Positions 1-9,740 of a DNA stretch of 64,000 bases are shown in pieces; position 1 is the first letter of the stretch, and every line of letters begins with the position of its first letter. The stretch is taken from contig DRFO01000017.1 of assembly GCA_011050525.1 (NCBI GenBank), positions 124,001 to 188,000 of the forward strand, read 5' to 3'. This stretch comes from Halopseudomonas xinjiangensis (GTDB lineage Bacteria > Pseudomonadota > Gammaproteobacteria > Pseudomonadales > Pseudomonadaceae). The notes below the pieces were generated by a model. The model made no database searches and was not told where the DNA came from. It worked only from the letters and a program-made list of their open reading frames with translations. The translations under genes were made by a program, and so were the position numbers.

Positions 1-2
1 AG

Positions 3-506
3 ACCTTGCTGGCCGGAAATGTCAGCTTGCTGGCGTACCATTTGCCGCTGGATGTTCATTCAGAGCTGGGTAACAACGTTCAGTTGGCGAAATTGATGGG
101 CTGGCGCGTTGCCGGTGGGCTGGAGCCGGGGAATCCGCGTTCGATCGGGCTGCATGGCGAGCTGGCTGAAGCGCTTTCAGGTGACGCTCTGGCCAAGCAG
201 CTCTCCCGCGTTCTGGGGCGACCGCCTCTGCACGTGGCCGGGAACGACCGACCCATCAAGCGTATTGCCTGGTGCACCGGGGCCGCGCAGGGTTATATCG
301 AAAAAGCGATTGCTCTGGGAGTAGATGCCTATGTTACTGGCGAAGTGTCAGAGCCCACGGTACATATCGCCAGGGAAAACGGCATTCATTTCTTTGCCGC
401 CGGACACCATGCGACCGAACGCTATGGTGTAAAAGCCCTGGGGGAGCGTCTGGCACAGCAGTTCGGCATCGAGCATGCATTCGTCGATATCGATAATCCG
501 GTTTAG
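3..506 (+). CDS. Nif3-family (YbgI-like) dinuclear metal protein, 3' part
   Basis: This is the C-terminal two thirds of a Nif3/YbgI family protein; the reading frame is open through the left edge, so the true start lies outside the window. About 168 codons are visible against a usual family length near 250. The family folds around a two-metal centre, and the conserved pieces seen are YHLPLD near the left end, the ITGEVSE-like block (here VTGEVSEP) and GHHATER close to the C-terminus, which carry metal-binding His/Glu residues. It lacks the roughly 100-residue insert found in longer Nif3 proteins. The biochemical role of the family is not settled. The next gene (cysD) is 168 bp downstream, so it is probably not in that operon. 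Confidence 0.88.
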   Translation, partial: TLLAGNVSLLAYHLPLDVHSELGNNVQLAKLMGWRVAGGLEPGNPRSIGLHGELAEALSGDALAKQLSRVLGRPPLHVAGNDRPIKRIAWCTGAAQGYIEKAIALGVDAYVTGEVSEPTVHIARENGIHFFAAGHHATERYGVKALGERLAQQFGIEHAFVDIDNPV

Positions 507-674
507 GAGCAATGCGTCCCCGCGAAGGTCCGATTTTAAGCAGCAGGGGTCCCGAGCTATATATTTATAACTTTTGGGTATTGATACGCTGCTTATTAGA
601 ATGCATGTCCTTTGTTACAATGCCGCCAACTGATCTCGGGATGCCCGGCGTCCCCCTTCTATTGTGAGTACGCC

Positions 675-1580
675 ATGCTGGAAAAACTGACTCATCTTAA
701 ACAACTGGAAGCGGAAAGCATTCACATCATTCGTGAAGTGGCAGCTGAATTCCAGAATCCGGTAATGCTCTATTCCATCGGCAAGGATTCCGCGGTCATG
801 CTGCATCTGGCGCGCAAGGCCTTTTATCCGGGGCGTTTGCCGTTTCCCGTCATGCATATTGATACCGGCTGGAAATTCCGGGAAATGTACAGCTTCCGTG
901 AACGCATGGTCGAAGAGATGGAGTTGGATCTGCTGGTTCACATGAATCCTGAGGGCGTGGCTCAGGGCATTGGGCCCTTTACCCATGGCAGCGCTGTACA
1001 TACCGACGTTATGAAAACCCAGGGGCTGAAGCAGGCGCTGGACAAGTACGGTTTCGACGCCGCTTTCGGCGGCGCCCGTCGTGATGAGGAAAAATCCCGG
1101 GCCAAGGAGCGGGTTTATTCTTTCCGTGACAAGCATCACCGCTGGGACCCCAAGAACCAGCGTCCTGAGTTGTGGAATATCTACAACGGCAAAGTGCACA
1201 AGGGCGAGAGCATCCGTGTCTTTCCCTTGTCCAACTGGACCGAGCTGGATATCTGGCAATACATCTATCTGGAAAGCATCCCCATCGTTCCCTTGTATTT
1301 TGCAGCCGAGCGCCCCGTGGTTGAGCGCAACGGCTCGCTGATCATGGTCGATGACGAACGGATGCCGCTGGAAGAAGGCGAAGTGCCGCAGATGAAGAAG
1401 GTGCGCTTCCGGACTCTGGGTTGCTACCCGCTTACCGGGGCAGTGGAGTCTACCGCGGCCACGCTGCCGGAGATCATCCAGGAGATGTTGCTGACCAGGA
1501 CCTCAGAGCGCCAGGGCCGGGTGATCGACCATGATCAGGCTGGTTCGATGGAAGAAAAGAAACGTCAAGGCTATTTCTAA
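675..1580 (+). CDS. cysD: Sulfate adenylyltransferase subunit 2
   Basis: Small catalytic subunit of ATP sulfurylase, which makes adenylylsulfate (APS) from sulfate and ATP in the cytoplasm as the first step of assimilatory sulfate reduction. The PP-loop motif SIGKDS sits at residues 34-39, followed by the family block [16 protein letters not shown]. The product is 301 residues, the normal CysD length. The frame is open further upstream, but the ATG at 675 opens the conserved [12 protein letters not shown] start; the upstream extension has no family resemblance. It is followed 26 bp later by cysNC, with which it forms a complex. The leader at 507-674 is AT-rich around 557-575, as expected of CysB-regulated promoters, but I could not define a site. 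Confidence 0.96.
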   Translation: MLEKLTHLKQLEAESIHIIREVAAEFQNPVMLYSIGKDSAVMLHLARKAFYPGRLPFPVMHIDTGWKFREMYSFRERMVEEMELDLLVHMNPEGVAQGIGPFTHGSAVHTDVMKTQGLKQALDKYGFDAAFGGARRDEEKSRAKERVYSFRDKHHRWDPKNQRPELWNIYNGKVHKGESIRVFPLSNWTELDIWQYIYLESIPIVPLYFAAERPVVERNGSLIMVDDERMPLEEGEVPQMKKVRFRTLGCYPLTGAVESTAATLPEIIQEMLLTRTSERQGRVIDHDQAGSMEEKKRQGYF

Positions 1581-1606
1581 GCGCACTGCTCAGTCCGGAG
1601 AATTAC

Positions 1607-3514
1607 ATGAGTCACCAGTCCGATTTGATCAGCCAGGATATCCTGGCGTACCTGGGCCAGCATGAACGCAAGGAATTGCTGCGCTTTCTAACCTGCGGAA
1701 ACGTCGACGACGGCAAGAGCACCCTGATCGGCCGCTTGCTGCACGACTCCAAGATGATCTACGAAGATCATATGGAAGCCATCACCCGCGACTCCAGGAA
1801 ATCCGGTACAACCGGCGACGATATCGACCTGGCGTTGTTGGTCGACGGGCTGCAGGCTGAGCGCGAGCAGGGCATCACCATTGACGTTGCCTATCGCTAT
1901 TTCTCGACTGCCAAACGCAAATTCATCATTGCCGATACCCCTGGCCACGAGCAATACACTCGCAACATGGCCACCGGCGCATCCACCTGCGATCTGGCCA
2001 TCATTCTGATCGACGCGCGTTATGGCGTGCAGACCCAGACCAAGCGTCACAGTTTTATCGCCTCGTTGTTGGGCATCAAGCATATCGTGGTAGCGGTCAA
2101 CAAGATGGACCTCAAGGACTTCGATCAGACGGTGTTTGAGGGCATTTGCAACGATTACAGAACCTTTGCCGAGGGGCTTGAAACACTCGATGGCAATAGC
2201 GTGCACTTCGTGCCGATGTCGGCGCTGAAGGGCGACAATGTGGTCAATCGCAGTGAGCGCAGCCCCTGGTATAGCGGTCAGACGCTGATGGAGATCCTTG
2301 AAACGGTCGAAATTGCAGCGGACCGCAATATCACCGACTTACGCTTTCCGGTGCAGCTGGTTACCCGGCCCAACCTGAACTTCCGTGGTTTCGCCGGCAC
2401 TGTGGCCTCGGGCATCGTGCACAAGGGTGACGAACTGGTGGTGTTGCCCTCGGGCAAGAGCAGCCGGGTCAAATCCATTGTCACCTATGACGGTGAGCTG
2501 GAAAGCGCAGGACCTGGTCAGGCAATAACCCTGACCATGGAAGACGAGATCGATATCTCCCGTGGCGACATGCTGGCGCACATCGATAATCGTCCGCTGA
2601 TTGGCGACCATTTCCAGGCCGACATTGTGTGGATGGCCGATCAGCCGATGCAGCCCGGGCGCAAGTACGATATCAAGCGAGCCACCAGCACCAGTCCAGG
2701 TTCTTTTACCAGGATCGTGCATCGTATTGACGTCAATACACTGGAGCAGCAAGAAGCCCCCCAGCTAGGTCTGAATGAAATTGGCCGGGTCGAGCTGGCG
2801 CTTGAGCGTCCGATAGCCTATGACGATTACCGGGCCAATCGCACCTCTGGCGCGTTTATCATTGTCGACCGAATGACCAACGGCACCGTAGGCGCTGGCA
2901 TGATCGTGGCCAAGGCGCTGATGGGACAGAACACCAGTGGCAGCCAGCATGGGCGCTTCGCCCACGTCACCGCCACTGAACGGGCAGCGCGTTTCGGCCA
3001 GGAGCCGGTCACTGTGCTGTTTACCGGCTTGTCCGGCTCGGGCAAGAGCACCATCGCCTATGCCGTTGAACGTAAGCTGTTCGACGGTGGACGCGCCTGC
3101 TACGTGCTGGACGGGAAGGTGTTGCGTCAGGATCTGAGCAAGGGCCTGCCCCAGGACGCCGCAGGCCGTGCTGAAAACCTGCACAAGGGCGCAAGGATTG
3201 CCCGTCAGATGAACGACGCTGGCTTGATTGCGTTGGGTGCGTTCATGGCGCCTACCGAGGAAAGTCGCGCAACGGCCAGGCATATCCTGGGTCAGCGATG
3301 CCTGTTGGTTTATCTCGACACTCCCCTTGATGTCTGCCAGTCACGTGATCCATCAGGACTCTATGCGGCTAACGTGGAAGGCACGGTACCGGGTGTTTCC
3401 TACTCCTATGAAGCGCCGGTCGATGCTGATCTGGTGCTGAATACAGTGGACCAGGACCTGGAAACCTGTGTCGAGAAGGTGATTGCCCTGCTCCGTGAAC
3501 GCTCGCTGATCTGA
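1607..3514 (+). CDS. cysNC: Bifunctional sulfate adenylyltransferase subunit 1 / APS kinase
   Basis: Fusion of CysN (GTPase subunit of ATP sulfurylase) and CysC (adenylylsulfate kinase), which yields PAPS from sulfate. The N-terminal GTPase domain shows G1 GNVDDGKST at residues 31-39, then DTPGHEQ and NKMD; EF-Tu-like beta-barrel domains follow. The CysC domain begins at about residue 465, with its own P-loop GLSGSGKST at about 475. The length of 635 residues is that of the fused form typical of Pseudomonas. A GGAG sequence sits shortly before the ATG. It is the second gene of the cysD-cysNC operon. Nothing indicates damage to either half. Confidence 0.97.
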   Translation: MSHQSDLISQDILAYLGQHERKELLRFLTCGNVDDGKSTLIGRLLHDSKMIYEDHMEAITRDSRKSGTTGDDIDLALLVDGLQAEREQGITIDVAYRYFSTAKRKFIIADTPGHEQYTRNMATGASTCDLAIILIDARYGVQTQTKRHSFIASLLGIKHIVVAVNKMDLKDFDQTVFEGICNDYRTFAEGLETLDGNSVHFVPMSALKGDNVVNRSERSPWYSGQTLMEILETVEIAADRNITDLRFPVQLVTRPNLNFRGFAGTVASGIVHKGDELVVLPSGKSSRVKSIVTYDGELESAGPGQAITLTMEDEIDISRGDMLAHIDNRPLIGDHFQADIVWMADQPMQPGRKYDIKRATSTSPGSFTRIVHRIDVNTLEQQEAPQLGLNEIGRVELALERPIAYDDYRANRTSGAFIIVDRMTNGTVGAGMIVAKALMGQNTSGSQHGRFAHVTATERAARFGQEPVTVLFTGLSGSGKSTIAYAVERKLFDGGRACYVLDGKVLRQDLSKGLPQDAAGRAENLHKGARIARQMNDAGLIALGAFMAPTEESRATARHILGQRCLLVYLDTPLDVCQSRDPSGLYAANVEGTVPGVSYSYEAPVDADLVLNTVDQDLETCVEKVIALLRERSLI

Positions 3515-3526
3515 CGAGGAGCGGCC

Positions 3527-3985
3527 GTGAAGCCAGCTGATATTGACTTCATGCGCCTGGCACTGGCCGAAGCCGAGCAGGCAGCCCTGCTGGGAGAAGT
3601 GCCGGTCGGTGCGGTTCTGGTGCAGGAGGGCAGGGTGGTCGGCAGGGGCTTTAACCAGCCGATCAGGAGCCATGATCCGAGCGCCCACGCCGAGATGGTG
3701 GCCCTGCGCCAAGCGGCCCTTGGCCAGCGCAACTATCGCCTTCCTGAATCCACTCTCTATGTAACCCTTGAGCCCTGCACCATGTGTGCGGGGCTTTTGG
3801 TGCACAGCCGGGTAAAACGTCTCGTTTTTGGTGCCAGCGAACCCAAGGCAGGCGCTGTCATAAGTCGCGCGCAGGTGCTGACTCAGCCCTGGATGAATCA
3901 CCGTATTGAAGTCGAAGGCGGGGTGCTGGCTGAGGAATGCGCCGCTGTGCTGTCGGCGTTTTTCAAGGCTCGACGCGGCCAGTAG
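3527..3985 (+). CDS. tadA: tRNA-specific adenosine deaminase
   Basis: Converts adenosine-34 to inosine in the anticodon of tRNA-Arg(ACG). It is a zinc-dependent deaminase of the CDA fold: the catalytic HAE is at residues 54-56 and the zinc ligands PCTMC include Cys84 and Cys87. The product has 152 residues, typical for TadA. The start is a GTG at 3527 preceded by GAGGA six bases upstream, 12 bp after the cysNC stop, so it may be co-transcribed with the cys genes. It converges with mltF, leaving a gap of only 20 bp. Confidence 0.94.
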   Translation: MKPADIDFMRLALAEAEQAALLGEVPVGAVLVQEGRVVGRGFNQPIRSHDPSAHAEMVALRQAALGQRNYRLPESTLYVTLEPCTMCAGLLVHSRVKRLVFGASEPKAGAVISRAQVLTQPWMNHRIEVEGGVLAEECAAVLSAFFKARRGQ

Positions 3986-4005
3986 TAGTCACCACGCGTG
4001 TGGGC

Positions 4006-5445
4006 TTAGATTCCCTGCGGTAGCTGTTCGAGTATTCCGGGGGCGTGGTACTCGCTGTCAGACAGCGACCCTGTTTCGGCGTGGGGTTGGGTCACCCATT
4101 GCAGGATCTCGTGATAGCGGCGGATGTTCTGCACGTAATGCACGGGTTCGGCACCGCGGGCATAACCGTATCGGGTTTTGGTGTACCACTGCTTCTTCGA
4201 GAGCAGCGGCAGGTGATCCTTGACGTCAATCCACCGGTTGGGATCGCGGCCATTGTTGCGGGTCAGGATGCGCGCATCTTCCAAATGGCCAAGCCCGACG
4301 TTATACGCAGCCAATGCAAACCAGGTGCGGTCCGGTTCCGGAATATCGGTCGAGAGCTGGTCGCGCACCCACACCAGATAACGCGCGCCGCCAAAGATGC
4401 TTTGTTTGGGATCGATGCGGTTGGTTACGCCGACAAACTTGGCTGTGGGCAGGGTCAGCATCATCAAGCCGCGAACCCCGGTGGGAGAGCGCGCATCCGG
4501 GTCCCACAGGGACTCCTGATAGGCCATCGCTGCGAGCATCCGCCAGTCCAGGGCGTACTGATCACCAGCCTGACGCAGATGCGTCTCGAAGCGTGGCAGG
4601 CGCTGTTGCATATGTCGTGCGAAGCTCCGGGCGCCGACATAATCCAGCACATCGGAATGACCATAGAAGCGCTCGATCAACTGATCGAGTGTTCCGTCTG
4701 TTTTGATGGTTTCAAAAAAAGTTTTCACCGCCTGCTGCAGACTATCGTCCTCGTCCAGGGGTAAAACCCAGGCCATGGCACGTGGCGAATCCAGATCAAA
4801 GCCCACCCTCACGGCGGGATAGAATGCCTGATTGACCACCAGCTCGTTGGAATAGACGACGGCGTGGTCTATTTCGTCGTCATTCACCAGCCGTAGCAGA
4901 TCGACAACCTCGACGCTGTCCGACTCTTCGAAGACCAGTTCAGGATGCTCAGCTTGCAGGGCGCGCAACTGGTCAGCCAGGGCGCTGCCCCTGAGAACCA
5001 TTATTCGTTTGCCATACAGGTCTTCAAGATTACGTGGCTGACGCGTTCCGCGGCGATATACCACCTGGGGGGTGACCTCCAGATAAGGCTCACCGAAGCG
5101 TACCTGATCCTCCCGTTGCGGATTGATCGTCAGGCCCGCTGCGGCCAGATCCGGGCCTTCTTCCAGGTTCAGTTGCTGGTAAAGATCGTCAAGGGTTGTG
5201 GTGGTGGTCACTTCCAGGGATACATTCAGACTGTCGGCAAAACGCTTGGCCAGCTCGTATTCCAGGCCAGTATCGCCGTGTCGGTCCTGATAGTAGGTGG
5301 TGGGCGTATTGCGGGTAACTACGCGCAGTATCCCCTCGTCCTGGATCTGCTCCAGACGACTAGGCTGTTCACAGCCCGCCAGCATCGCTACAACAAGTGC
5401 GATTATCGCCGGGAAAGGAAACTTTCTAAGCAGATTGAGATGCAT
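4006..5445 (-). CDS. mltF: Membrane-bound lytic murein transglycosylase F
   Basis: Cleaves the glycan strands of peptidoglycan with formation of 1,6-anhydro-muramic ends. The N-terminal region has a signal peptide with a lipobox-like LAGC (Cys at about residue 24), then a solute-binding-protein-like domain (about residues 40-265), then an SLT lysozyme-like domain whose catalytic Glu lies in YQESLWDP, followed by TGVRGLMMLT and the AAYNVGLGH motif. The ATG at 5445 is chosen because it opens the signal peptide; the frame continues 35 codons further but without resemblance. No Shine-Dalgarno sequence precedes this ATG and a promoter-like element lies immediately upstream. The 479-residue length is usual. 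It is transcribed away from purL. Confidence 0.93.
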   Translation of the reverse strand: MHLNLLRKFPFPAIIALVVAMLAGCEQPSRLEQIQDEGILRVVTRNTPTTYYQDRHGDTGLEYELAKRFADSLNVSLEVTTTTTLDDLYQQLNLEEGPDLAAAGLTINPQREDQVRFGEPYLEVTPQVVYRRGTRQPRNLEDLYGKRIMVLRGSALADQLRALQAEHPELVFEESDSVEVVDLLRLVNDDEIDHAVVYSNELVVNQAFYPAVRVGFDLDSPRAMAWVLPLDEDDSLQQAVKTFFETIKTDGTLDQLIERFYGHSDVLDYVGARSFARHMQQRLPRFETHLRQAGDQYALDWRMLAAMAYQESLWDPDARSPTGVRGLMMLTLPTAKFVGVTNRIDPKQSIFGGARYLVWVRDQLSTDIPEPDRTWFALAAYNVGLGHLEDARILTRNNGRDPNRWIDVKDHLPLLSKKQWYTKTRYGYARGAEPVHYVQNIRRYHEILQWVTQPHAETGSLSDSEYHAPGILEQLPQGI

Positions 5446-5452
5446 GGGCGCC

Positions 5453-5479
5453 AGTATAAGCAAAACCTTCTGCTGGCAA
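5453..5479 (-). promoter_or_regulatory. Candidate promoter of mltF, possibly leaderless
   Basis: Read on the minus strand, TTGCCA (5474-5479) and TATACT (5453-5458) are separated by 15 bp. The expected start of transcription would fall at or within a base or two of the mltF ATG at 5445. The 15-bp spacer is short, so this is a suggestion from the sequence only. Confidence 0.35.
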
Positions 5480-5634
5480 TAGGTGGACGTTTGTAGCGGC
5501 GTTTTACGCGTGGCAGCCGCATGCGTCAAAGCTGAACGCCCCTCCGTCATGTGGCATGGCCGACAGGGCTCGCTTAAGGTATCCTATGCGCCTTCTTTTT
5601 CCTTCATTCCAGCACCTCCGAGGCCGTTATCGAC

Positions 5635-8600
5635 ATGCATATTTTGCGTGGAGCCCCAGCTCTTTCTGATTTCCGTCGCCACAAGCTGCTCGCCCTTATC
5701 CAGGCCAGCGTCCCTGCTGTCAGTGGTTTGTATGCCGAGTTCATGCATTTTGCCGAGCTCAGTGCTGAGCTTGAAGGACAGAATGAACAGGTGCTTGAGC
5801 GCTTGCTCAAGTACGGCCCGTCGGTACGGGTGGAAGAGCCTCAGGGTTCCATGGTTCTGGTTGTTCCCCGATTTGGTACTATTTCGCCGTGGTCGAGCAA
5901 GGCCACCGACATCGCGCACAATTGCGGCTTGCGGCAGATTGCCCGACTGGAGCGCGGAATTGCCTACTATGTTGCCGGGGATCTGTCAGTCGCCGAGCGG
6001 CGGCAGGTCGCCATGCTGCTGCACGACCGCATGACCGAGCTGGCGCTGGACGATCTTGCTGGCGCAGCGGATCTGTTCAAGCATACCGAGCCCAAGCCGT
6101 TCAATCGCGTCGACATTCTCAATGGCGGCCGTGAGGCGCTGCAACAGGCCAATGTCGCTCTGGGTCTGGCGCTCGCCGAGGACGAGATCGACTATCTGGT
6201 GCAGAGTTTTACTGATCTCAAGCGCAATCCAAGCGATGTCGAACTGATGATGTTTGCGCAGGCCAATTCCGAGCACTGCCGACACAAGATATTCAATGCG
6301 ACCTGGGATATTGACGGTCAGGCTCAGGAAAAGAGCCTGTTCGGGATGATCAAGAATACCTTCGAGCTGAATAGCGAAGGTGTGTTGTCCGCGTACAAGG
6401 ACAACGCGGCGGTCATCGAGGGTTTCACTGCCGGGCGTTTTTTCCCGGTAGCCGGTACTGGCGAATATCGCGCCCATGAGGAGCAGGTCCACATTCTCAT
6501 GAAGGTCGAGACCCACAACCATCCGACCGCTATTGCGCCCTTTCCGGGAGCCTCTACTGGCTCCGGCGGCGAGATACGTGACGAAGGCGCGACCGGCCGT
6601 GGTGGCAAGCCAAAGGCCGGACTGTCCGGATTCACCGTGTCGAACCTGCGCATTCCAGGCTTTGTACAGCCATGGGAAGAAGATAATGGAAAGCCCGGGC
6701 GTATCGTGACGCCCTTGCAGATCATGATTGACGGTCCGCTGGGGGGCGCTGCCTTTAACAACGAGTTTGGTCGTCCCAATCTGACCGGCTATTTCCGTAC
6801 CTTTGAGCAGACCGTGTCCTCCCCGCGTGGTCCGGAAATCCGTGGTTACCACAAGCCGATCATGATTGCTGGTGGCATGGGTAATATTCGTGCCAATCAC
6901 GTGGAAAAGGCCGAGATCCCGGTCGGCGCCAAGCTGATTGTGCTGGGCGGACCAGCGATGCTGATCGGGCTGGGCGGCGGCGCTGCCTCGTCAATGGCAA
7001 CCGGTAGCAGCGCCGAGGATCTGGATTTCGCATCCGTACAGCGGGAAAACCCCGAGATGGAACGCCGCTGTCAGGAGGTCATCGACCGCTGCTGGCAAAT
7101 GGGTGAAAAGAACCCGATTCGCTTCATCCATGATGTGGGCGCCGGTGGTCTCTCGAATGCATTCCCCGAATTGGTCAACGATGGGGGGCGCGGTGGTCGT
7201 TTTGAACTGCGTGATGTACCGAACGACGAGCCAGGCATGAGCCCGCTGGAAATCTGGTCCAACGAATCCCAGGAACGTTACGTGATGGCGGTGGATAAGT
7301 CGGATTTCGACAAGTTCAAAGCCATCTGCGAGCGTGAGCGGTGTCCCTTCGCCGTCGTCGGAGAGGCCACCGAAGAACAGCTGTTGACCCTGAGCGACAG
7401 CCACTTCGACAACAAGCCGGTCGATATGCCGTTGTCCGTCCTGCTCGGCAAGCCGCCGCGCATGCACCGCAGCGTTGAGCGTGAAGCCGAGCCTGATGAC
7501 GATTTCGATGCCAGTCAGCTGAACCTGGAAGAAGCGGTCAATCGCGTTTTACGTCTGCCTGCGGTAGCCAGCAAGAACTTCCTGATCACCATCGGGGATC
7601 GCAGCATTACCGGTCTGGTAGCCCGTGACCAGATGGTCGGTCCGTGGCAGGTCCCGGTGGCGGACTGTGCGGTTACCGCCACCAGCTATGACGTGTATAC
7701 CGGTGAAGCCATGGCGATGGGTGAGCGCACTCCGCTGGCTTTGCTGGATGCTCCCGCGTCGGGTCGTATGGCTGTGGCTGAAACCATTACCAACATGGCC
7801 GCCGCGCGGATCGGCAAGCTTTCCGACATCAAGCTGTCGGCCAACTGGATGGCTGCCGCCGGTCACCCAGGTGAAGACGTGCGACTTTACGAGACCGTTC
7901 GGGCGGTGGGCATGGAGCTGTGTCCCGAGCTCGGTATTACAGTGCCGGTGGGCAAGGACTCGATGTCCATGAAAACCCGCTGGACCGATGACGGGGAAGA
8001 CAGGACCGTTACCTCACCGTTGTCTCTGGTGGTAACAGGTTTCGCTCCGGTACAGGACGTGCGTCAGACCCTGACGCCGCAATTGAAAACGGATCAGGGA
8101 GAAACTGACCTGATTCTGATCGATCTGGGCCGAGGCCAAAACCGTCTTGGTGCATCAGCGCTGGCTCAGGTCTACAACAGGATCGGACACACGGCTCCGG
8201 ATCTGGACGACGCCGAGGATCTGAAAGCATTCTTTGCCGTTATCCAGGGGCTCAACAATGATGATCTGTTGCTGGCTTACCATGATCGGTCCGATGGCGG
8301 ATTGCTGACTACCCTGGCTGAAATGGCCTTTGCTGGCCGTTGCGGCCTGGACATCCAGCTGGATGTTTTAGCTACCCAGCAAAGCGAGCTGCCGGCTGCG
8401 CTGTTCAACGAAGAATTGGGTGCCGTCATTCAGGTGCGTCAGAGCACTACCGAAGAGGTGCTGAGCCAGCTCAGCGCGGCAGGTCTGGGTGACTGCACGG
8501 CGGTCATTGGCCGGCCGCTCAAGCCGCAGAATCTTGCTTTCAGCTATGCGGGACAAGTCGTTCTCAGCGGCACCCGCGCCGCATGGCAGCAGACGTGGAG

Positions 8601-9531
8601 CGAAACCAGCTGGCAGATTCAGCGGCTGCGGGATAACGTCGAATGCGCGGATCAGGAATTCGAAAATCTGGCTGATGACGCCAATCCAGGCCTCCAGGTG
8701 ATGCTCAGCTTTGATGTGAATGAAGACGTAGCGGCGCCCTATATCAAATCGGGTGCACGTCCTCGCGTCGCTATCCTGCGTGAACAGGGCGTCAATGGTC
8801 AGACGGAGATGGCTGCCGCCTTTACCCGCGCTGGCTTCTCTGCCGTCGATGTTCACATGAGTGACATACTGACTGGCCGGATTGAACTTGAGTCCTTTCG
8901 CGGGTTGGTCGCCTGCGGCGGCTTTTCCTATGGTGATGTTCTGGGAGCTGGCGAAGGGTGGGCCAAATCCATTTTATTCAATAGCGAAGCGCGCGAAGCA
9001 TTCAAAGCATTTTTCGCCCGCCCCGAGACCTTTGCATTAGGCATCTGCAATGGTTGCCAGATGCTCTCCAATTTGCGCGAACTGATCCCAGGCAGTGAGC
9101 ATTGGCCGCGCTTCGTGCGTAACCGCTCCGAACAGTTCGAGGCCAGGGTCGCCATGGTTGAGGTGCAGCCTTCGCCCTCGATCTTCCTCGGCGGGATGGT
9201 CGGCTCGCGCTTGCCCATAGCCATCGCTCATGGGGAGGGCCGCTCCGAATTCGCTTCCAGTGACGCGGTGGACGCATGTGAAGCGAGCAATAGCGTGGCG
9301 CTGCGCTATGTCGACAACCGTGGCCGCATGTCTGAGCGTTATCCGGCCAACCCGGGTGGCTCGCCCCGGGGGATTACTGGGCTGACTACCCATGATGGTC
9401 GCGTGACAATCATGATGCCGCATCCGGAACGGGTATTCCGCGCAGTGCAAAACTCCTGGTATCCGGATGACTGGACCGAGGACGGTGGCTGGATGCGCAT
9501 GTTCCGCAATGCTCGGGTATGGGTTGGCTAA
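5635..9531 (+). CDS. purL: Phosphoribosylformylglycinamidine synthase
   Basis: Large single-chain FGAM synthase of purine biosynthesis; it converts FGAR, glutamine and ATP to FGAM. The 1298 residues contain the N-terminal PurS-like domain, two AIRS-type ATP-binding halves (with [10 protein letters not shown] and the [13 protein letters not shown] block [11 protein letters not shown]), and a C-terminal class I glutamine amidotransferase domain with its nucleophile Cys1138 in GICNGCQ. The ATG at 5635 opens the conserved start [14 protein letters not shown]. It stands alone, divergent from mltF, and is closed by a strong intrinsic terminator. No anomalies seen. Confidence 0.98.
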   Translation: MHILRGAPALSDFRRHKLLALIQASVPAVSGLYAEFMHFAELSAELEGQNEQVLERLLKYGPSVRVEEPQGSMVLVVPRFGTISPWSSKATDIAHNCGLRQIARLERGIAYYVAGDLSVAERRQVAMLLHDRMTELALDDLAGAADLFKHTEPKPFNRVDILNGGREALQQANVALGLALAEDEIDYLVQSFTDLKRNPSDVELMMFAQANSEHCRHKIFNATWDIDGQAQEKSLFGMIKNTFELNSEGVLSAYKDNAAVIEGFTAGRFFPVAGTGEYRAHEEQVHILMKVETHNHPTAIAPFPGASTGSGGEIRDEGATGRGGKPKAGLSGFTVSNLRIPGFVQPWEEDNGKPGRIVTPLQIMIDGPLGGAAFNNEFGRPNLTGYFRTFEQTVSSPRGPEIRGYHKPIMIAGGMGNIRANHVEKAEIPVGAKLIVLGGPAMLIGLGGGAASSMATGSSAEDLDFASVQRENPEMERRCQEVIDRCWQMGEKNPIRFIHDVGAGGLSNAFPELVNDGGRGGRFELRDVPNDEPGMSPLEIWSNESQERYVMAVDKSDFDKFKAICERERCPFAVVGEATEEQLLTLSDSHFDNKPVDMPLSVLLGKPPRMHRSVEREAEPDDDFDASQLNLEEAVNRVLRLPAVASKNFLITIGDRSITGLVARDQMVGPWQVPVADCAVTATSYDVYTGEAMAMGERTPLALLDAPASGRMAVAETITNMAAARIGKLSDIKLSANWMAAAGHPGEDVRLYETVRAVGMELCPELGITVPVGKDSMSMKTRWTDDGEDRTVTSPLSLVVTGFAPVQDVRQTLTPQLKTDQGETDLILIDLGRGQNRLGASALAQVYNRIGHTAPDLDDAEDLKAFFAVIQGLNNDDLLLAYHDRSDGGLLTTLAEMAFAGRCGLDIQLDVLATQQSELPAALFNEELGAVIQVRQSTTEEVLSQLSAAGLGDCTAVIGRPLKPQNLAFSYAGQVVLSGTRAAWQQTWSETSWQIQRLRDNVECADQEFENLADDANPGLQVMLSFDVNEDVAAPYIKSGARPRVAILREQGVNGQTEMAAAFTRAGFSAVDVHMSDILTGRIELESFRGLVACGGFSYGDVLGAGEGWAKSILFNSEAREAFKAFFARPETFALGICNGCQMLSNLRELIPGSEHWPRFVRNRSEQFEARVAMVEVQPSPSIFLGGMVGSRLPIAIAHGEGRSEFASSDAVDACEASNSVALRYVDNRGRMSERYPANPGGSPRGITGLTTHDGRVTIMMPHPERVFRAVQNSWYPDDWTEDGGWMRMFRNARVWVG

Positions 9532-9556
9532 CCAAAAATACTTCGTTGCGGTGAGA

Positions 9557-9588
9557 GCCCCGGCCTTTTCAGAGCCGGGGTTTTTTTT
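9557..9588 (+). terminator. Intrinsic terminator of purL
   Basis: Seven-base GC stem CCCCGGC (9558-9564) and GCCGGGG (9574-9580) with an 8-nt loop, followed directly by a run of eight T. It lies 26 bp after the purL stop. Confidence 0.9.
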
Positions 9589-9658
9589 ATTCGAAGAAAG
9601 GCTTCAGGCGGAGCAAGCCCTGCATCGGTCCGTCTGTCCGGTAATCTGAACTTATAAT

Positions 9659-9671
9659 GTTATAATATAAC
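9659..9671. promoter_or_regulatory. Zur operator (zinc-uptake regulator box)
   Basis: GTTATAATATAAC is a perfect 6-1-6 inverted repeat and matches the core of the gammaproteobacterial Zur box. It lies 69 bp before the ATG of the His-rich TonB receptor and inside an AT-rich stretch (9651-9680) that would serve as the promoter. Zinc-loaded Zur binding here would repress the receptor. The assignment of Zur rather than Fur rests on the motif and on the His-rich product. Confidence 0.82.
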
Positions 9672-9740
9672 TGTTAATATTCCCCGGTGCCGCATGGATG
9701 GCATGCACGGCAGACATTCTGACAACACCTGTGGGGAAGC

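Noticed and set aside
5986..6900. 304-codon minus-strand frame inside purL
   Set aside because: Shadow of purL; no family match.
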